The notes under the pieces are model-generated. The model worked only from the letters and a program-made list of their open reading frames with translations, was not told the origin of the DNA and ran no database searches. The translations under genes were made by a program, and so were the position numbers. Of a stretch of DNA of 64,000 bases, positions 60,304 to 64,000 are shown one piece after another. Source of the DNA: Clostridiales bacterium (GTDB lineage Bacteria > Bacillota > Clostridia > Lachnospirales > Lachnospiraceae); NCBI GenBank assembly GCA_018374355.1, contig JAHAFI010000003.1:82092-146091 (forward strand). Direction: 5' to 3'. Position 1 is the stretch's first letter, and each line of letters opens with the position of its first letter.

Positions 60304-63300
60304 ATGGCAATGAACAGGAATATGACAATGGCAGAAAAAGAAGTCCGGGATTATGCCAAAAGACAGATGGAACGGGCAGAACAGCGGGAAAACATTTTAT
60401 TTACAGAGGAACAGAAAGAACAGGTCCTGGAATATACGGCTATGACCGGGGATGATTATGATATCAGGAAAATGGTCAGAGATCTTGCAGCCGCTTTACG
60501 TTCCTCGGATGAAGAGAAAGTGAATGATATTCTGGGGGATGCCAGAGAGAAAATAGATAGCTTCCCGGACCGTTCTGTTGGTATGGCAGAACTAAAGGGA
60601 TATGGCTATACCGCAGATGATATGTTTCCGCTTCGTCAGGAGATGGCATTGGAACTTCATCGTGTCGGTGAAAAGGTGTACTGCCTGCAGTCAGATGGAT
60701 CCCATGGAGACTATGCCAGCAGGGAGATGATCCTGGAACATGAAGGTCTCTATGGAATTGAAAAAGAGGCATGGCAGCATATGCAGGAACAGGAGGACGA
60801 AATAGATTTTGAGGAAGCTGGATTGTATCAGCCTCCAATGACAGATCTTGATAGAGATGAAGCATTAAGGATGTTCGATGCGGGGGAGACAGTATTTCTG
60901 GTTACCACATATCCAAGACCGATTGCGGTGCGTGAACGGATGGAGATTGAGAGAGGACCGGAGCATTACCAGATGGAGCGGGAGGATGTGGAACGAATCA
61001 GGACGTTGGAAAAACGGATGCAGGACTATCCACAGATAAAGTCACTGAAAGAGGCGAAACTTCTTCTGGGAACAGAAAACAGGTATGGAATATACCAGAT
61101 CATAGACGACAGTCCTGGCAGAGAGTATGAATTCATGGATCTGAATTTCATTGAAAGACGTGGATATCAGGTGAAAAAAGAGGACTATGAGCTAATCTAT
61201 TCTGATAAATTGCTTTATGGAGATACCTTAGATTCCCTGTATGAGAAGTTCAATATTGCCCATCCGGAAGATTATACAGGGCATTCCTTATCGGTCAGTG
61301 ATATTGTAGTGCTCAATGAAAACGGGAAAGTAAAAGCCTATTTTGTAGACAGTATCAGTTTCCGTGAATTGCCTGATTTCCTGCAATTAGAGCCGGAACT
61401 GAACCAGGAAGAATTGGCTTACCGGATCGGGGATCAATACTTTGCTATTCAGATAGTAACGGAAGGGTATGATTATTCCTTTTATGATAAGGAGTATAAA
61501 CTCATGGACGGAGGTATTTTGGATGATCCGAATATCTCTATGGGACAGGCTGTTCAGGATATTTTAGTAGATGAAGGTCAGGATCGGTTAGAACGGATAC
61601 CGATAGATTATGATGAACTGCTGGAAAAAGCGAAAGAAGTAGAGGCAGAGATCCTTCTGGAAGCAAGAAGCCAGAGTAATCGGGTACCGGTTATTTCGGA
61701 TCATACGGAAGCGGAAGCCGGATTAAATGGAATGAGCAGGTCAGAAATCGAAGAAACTGTATGGGCGATTGCACAGGCAGAGATTATTGAAAATGATCTG
61801 GATGTCAGGATACAGGCTGTGCGTGTGTACGGAAGCCGTACAAGGGATGGATTTTATCATGAGGATTCTGATGTGGATGTGGTAATTGCTTATGAAGGAA
61901 CTGCCCGGGAGGATGATTTGTTTTCCGTATTGAATGAAGCAGGGTATAAGGTCGGAAATATGCGTGTAGATATGAACCCGATCAGACCGGACAAAACTGG
62001 CACATTGGAAGAATTTCTTGAAAAATCAGACCGGTATTTGGATGAAAAAACGGAGCAGATGAAAGCCGGAGGGGAGTACAAGCCATTGGCGAAAGTAGAA
62101 GAGCTGGAGGAGGCAAACTACAATATGATCGATAATGTCCTGAACAATATGCCACCGAAGAAAGAGCCGTATCTGGAATACTATGCTGCAGAATGTGATG
62201 AATACCATAGCCTTGGCAACATTTATAAGAGTACCAATCTGGATGAGATCCTTGCAAAATACCGGGAAATTATTGATGACCCAACGTTAAGCTACTATGG
62301 AAACGGCATGGGCATTATTTACCGTGACCCGAATGATACTTTTTATGATGAGGCGGAGGTATCTCTGGTCAGCCGGAAAACGATCCGGGGAGACAACCTG
62401 GATGATGTGGCATTTCTGGCATCACTTCCAATGGTACATGAAGCACTGGAAAAGATTGTAGAAGCGTTCCCTGATTTTCGGTATTATCCTCCAAAAGAAT
62501 TGGATGTTCATTATTATCCGGAGAAAATGAATGCGGATGAACTGGCTGCAGCACTGGATCAATTAGCGGAAGACTTTGACCATTATGATTATCATGATAA
62601 CTTTAGCCCGGAGGAAGATATGGTGGAAACTGTCGCATTGGAATTAAGATGCGGATATGCCCATAGGTATATTCCGTTTTTGAAAGATATTATTGATGAG
62701 GAGTGCGAAGAGTCTCCACGGGCAGAAGAACTTCTGGAGAAACTGAAAGCCTATCAGCCTGAAATACCGGAAACAGCAGTACCGGTTGTCCGCATCAATT
62801 TCTGTGAGGATAAGGAAATGGATATTTCGGGTTATCAGAAGCTGGGAAGCGTGGATGAAATAACAGCCAAAATGGATGCAGAACTGGCTTCACAAGCAGA
62901 TCCAAAGAATGGAATGTCGGAGAAAACAGTTCAGATGTACTTCACAATTTACTATCCGGATCGTGACCAGATGCAGGAACTAAAAGGGAAAATCAATATC
63001 GGAGATGGAAACGGCGGTATTGTGAGCCAATTGAAGAACCAGAATGAAATGAAGCTGCATGATGAAAGCTGGCTGAATTACCAAAAAGGTAAGGGTGAAG
63101 AATCCTTTCAGGCATATATGGCGGATCTTACGGATATGCAGGAGCATGTGTTACCGTATTTGCAGAGTTTCTGCAGTTTGGAAGAGAAAGCACCTGAACG
63201 AGTAGAAGGAGCAGTTCAATTATCGGTGGATGGAGAAAAGAAGTTTGCTGAAAGAGCAGTATCTGATAAGGGCGCCCTAAAACAGGGCTCCCTTGTAGAG

Positions 63301-63423
63301 GGCAAAAAAACAATGGAAAAAAAGGAAAAGAAATCTATTCATGAGCGGTTGAAAATCAATAAGGAGATTATTGCGAAAAAGCAGGGAAAAGATAGCAAAG
63401 AGAAAGGGGTTGAGCTTGCATAA
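60304..63423 (+). CDS. Large polyvalent element protein with YodL-like and nucleotidyltransferase domains
   Basis: This 1039-residue protein is mostly helical and acidic. A YodL-like segment lies near residues 320-350 (TGHSLSVSDIVVLNENGK), and a MNT/pol-beta-like nucleotidyltransferase near 505-565 (VRVYGSRTRDG, then SDVDVVIAYEG with the DxD pair). Other regions resemble the large polyvalent-protein-associated domains of conjugative elements; the end KKSIHERLKINKEIIAKK parallels the helicase end KRSIHEKISAYKK. AGGAGGAG at 60289-60296 favours ATG 60304 over ATG 60298. It follows srtB by 13 bases. Such proteins are thought to be injected or early antirestriction/antidefence factors. Confidence 0.82.
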   Translation: MAMNRNMTMAEKEVRDYAKRQMERAEQRENILFTEEQKEQVLEYTAMTGDDYDIRKMVRDLAAALRSSDEEKVNDILGDAREKIDSFPDRSVGMAELKGYGYTADDMFPLRQEMALELHRVGEKVYCLQSDGSHGDYASREMILEHEGLYGIEKEAWQHMQEQEDEIDFEEAGLYQPPMTDLDRDEALRMFDAGETVFLVTTYPRPIAVRERMEIERGPEHYQMEREDVERIRTLEKRMQDYPQIKSLKEAKLLLGTENRYGIYQIIDDSPGREYEFMDLNFIERRGYQVKKEDYELIYSDKLLYGDTLDSLYEKFNIAHPEDYTGHSLSVSDIVVLNENGKVKAYFVDSISFRELPDFLQLEPELNQEELAYRIGDQYFAIQIVTEGYDYSFYDKEYKLMDGGILDDPNISMGQAVQDILVDEGQDRLERIPIDYDELLEKAKEVEAEILLEARSQSNRVPVISDHTEAEAGLNGMSRSEIEETVWAIAQAEIIENDLDVRIQAVRVYGSRTRDGFYHEDSDVDVVIAYEGTAREDDLFSVLNEAGYKVGNMRVDMNPIRPDKTGTLEEFLEKSDRYLDEKTEQMKAGGEYKPLAKVEELEEANYNMIDNVLNNMPPKKEPYLEYYAAECDEYHSLGNIYKSTNLDEILAKYREIIDDPTLSYYGNGMGIIYRDPNDTFYDEAEVSLVSRKTIRGDNLDDVAFLASLPMVHEALEKIVEAFPDFRYYPPKELDVHYYPEKMNADELAAALDQLAEDFDHYDYHDNFSPEEDMVETVALELRCGYAHRYIPFLKDIIDEECEESPRAEELLEKLKAYQPEIPETAVPVVRINFCEDKEMDISGYQKLGSVDEITAKMDAELASQADPKNGMSEKTVQMYFTIYYPDRDQMQELKGKINIGDGNGGIVSQLKNQNEMKLHDESWLNYQKGKGEESFQAYMADLTDMQEHVLPYLQSFCSLEEKAPERVEGAVQLSVDGEKKFAERAVSDKGALKQGSLVEGKKTMEKKEKKSIHERLKINKEIIAKKQGKDSKEKGVELA

Positions 63424-63742
63424 GTACTGAAGAGTAAGAAGAGTTCTATAAGTTATATTGCAGAAGAAAAATACTGCAGGGGGAGAAATGTTCAAATGAT
63501 GAATGTTTCTCCTTATTTTAAGGAAATTATTGTAGTTTATTTGTTATGGCAAAGTTTCATGAAACAATGATTTAAAACTATTAGACATACCTTGTATGAA
63601 TGTCTATTTTTTTAACATAGCAAAGGTGTTTGCCTATTGTCGTTGGGAGGATATCTGATATGCTGTAATAGAGGATACTTGAAATAATGCATAGGAAATT
63701 TAAAAATATATTTCTAGAGATAAGAAACAAGGAGGCAGTATA
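63424..63742. other. AT-rich gap with two hairpins
   Basis: This 319-base gap has no convincing gene. It holds a hairpin (GGAGAAA 63482-63488 with TTTCTCC 63506-63512, then TTATTTT), a perfect 12-base palindrome GTTTCATGAAAC (63554-63565) and a terminator (TAGACAT 63582-63588 with ATGTCTA 63600-63606, then seven T). It may be the edge of an operon within the element; no att repeat can be recognised. Confidence 0.55.
63582..63613 (+). terminator. Intrinsic terminator in the right-hand gap
   Basis: TAGACAT pairs with ATGTCTA around an 11-base loop, followed by seven T. Confidence 0.7.
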
Positions 63743-64000
63743 ATGAAGGAATTATATATACCATCCACAGATGGAAAGAATCAGTTGCATGTTATTATTT
63801 GGGCTCCCAATATTACAGTAATTGGAATTGTTCAGATTTCTCATGGAATGATTGAATACATAAAACGCTATGATGAATTTGCAAGGTACTTAAACCAACA
63901 TGGTATTCTTGTAATTGGGAATGACCATCTTGGTCATGGAGAAACGGCAAAAACAGATGACAATTTGGGGTATTTTTGTCCAAGCAACATGAGTGAAACT
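63743..64000 (+). CDS. Alpha/beta hydrolase (monoacylglycerol lipase/lysophospholipase-like), 3' end outside window
   Basis: AAGGAGG at 63729-63735 serves ATG 63743. The 86 visible residues read like the start of a serine lipase: QISHGMIEYIKRY (oxyanion HG motif), then GNDHLGHGET, typical of monoacylglycerol lipase and lysophospholipase proteins. The catalytic Ser, Asp and His lie beyond the edge. The DNA is more AT-rich than the genes before it. It is unclear whether it belongs to the mobile region or to the chromosome. Confidence 0.8.
   Translation, partial: MKELYIPSTDGKNQLHVIIWAPNITVIGIVQISHGMIEYIKRYDEFARYLNQHGILVIGNDHLGHGETAKTDDNLGYFCPSNMSET

Noticed and set aside
63554..63565. Palindrome GTTTCATGAAAC as an element attachment core
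   Set aside because: A single 12-base palindrome without a matching copy near tsf is not evidence of an att site.
1..64000. CRISPR arrays, rRNA or tRNA genes
   Set aside because: No regularly spaced repeats, no rRNA-like blocks and no tRNA cloverleaf were recognised; a dedicated tRNA scan was not possible.

Overview
This window reads as a chromosomal segment of a Gram-positive gut anaerobe of the Lachnospiraceae, probably Blautia-like. That assignment is inferred from the gene families, the strong AGGAGG ribosome sites, the consensus sigma-A promoters, the pta-ackA and pyrC-F-K-D-E layouts and the style of the conjugative-element genes. No taxonomic marker was searched.

Layout. 1-2954: the end of a surface-protein (pilus-type) locus, with a C-terminal fragment carrying a VKTGD-like sorting tail, a SipW/ER-type signal peptidase, and a thioester-domain adhesin with Cna-B-like domains. 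2983-7900: housekeeping genes: tmcAL (minus strand), pta-ackA, a DUF177 protein with rpmF, and a cold-shock gene. 8194-12854: the pyrimidine operon pyrC-pyrF-pyrK-pyrD-pyrE. 12916-16523: small membrane proteins, a VanZ-like protein, an HD hydrolase and an M29-type aminopeptidase. 16592-30101: a carbohydrate/polyol island with a Zn alcohol dehydrogenase, two paralogous ROK repressors, a Gfo/Idh dehydrogenase, an ABC importer (binding protein and two permeases, no ATPase), a TIM-barrel epimerase, a creatininase-family hydrolase, a second orphan binding protein, a UROD-like protein and an AraC regulator. The enzyme set matches the Thermotoga-type inositol pathway (IolG, IolM, IolN, IolO, ROK repressor). 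30160-33553: a four-gene polyamine-type cassette speD-like / DUF4178 / DUF350 / membrane speE. 33675-37245: purE-purM-purN-purD. 37441-43795: argS, an amidase, a HAD-CPBP fusion, then rpsB (behind a structured leader) and tsf.

43796 to the right edge is an integrative/conjugative-type element placed directly after tsf. It holds iteron-like repeats, parA, a parB whose end runs into a decapitated Cna-B surface-protein gene, DUF5688, RadC, a 2565-residue helicase/methylase-like polyvalent protein containing an out-of-frame nested tnpV gene, a frameshifted ORF6N gene, a NUDIX protein, a class B sortase and a 1039-residue polyvalent protein with an embedded nucleotidyltransferase. No relaxase, VirD4, VirB4, integrase or element end is visible. 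The deletion-like parB junction suggests that a central block may have been lost.

The points most worth a second look are the nested tnpV, the speD-like cassette with an altered processing site, the predicted inositol island with duplicated repressor and binding protein, the parB/Cna-B junction, the HAD-CPBP fusion, the rpsB leader and a dispersed 33-bp hairpin repeat. I saw no CRISPR array, rRNA, tRNA or known riboswitch.
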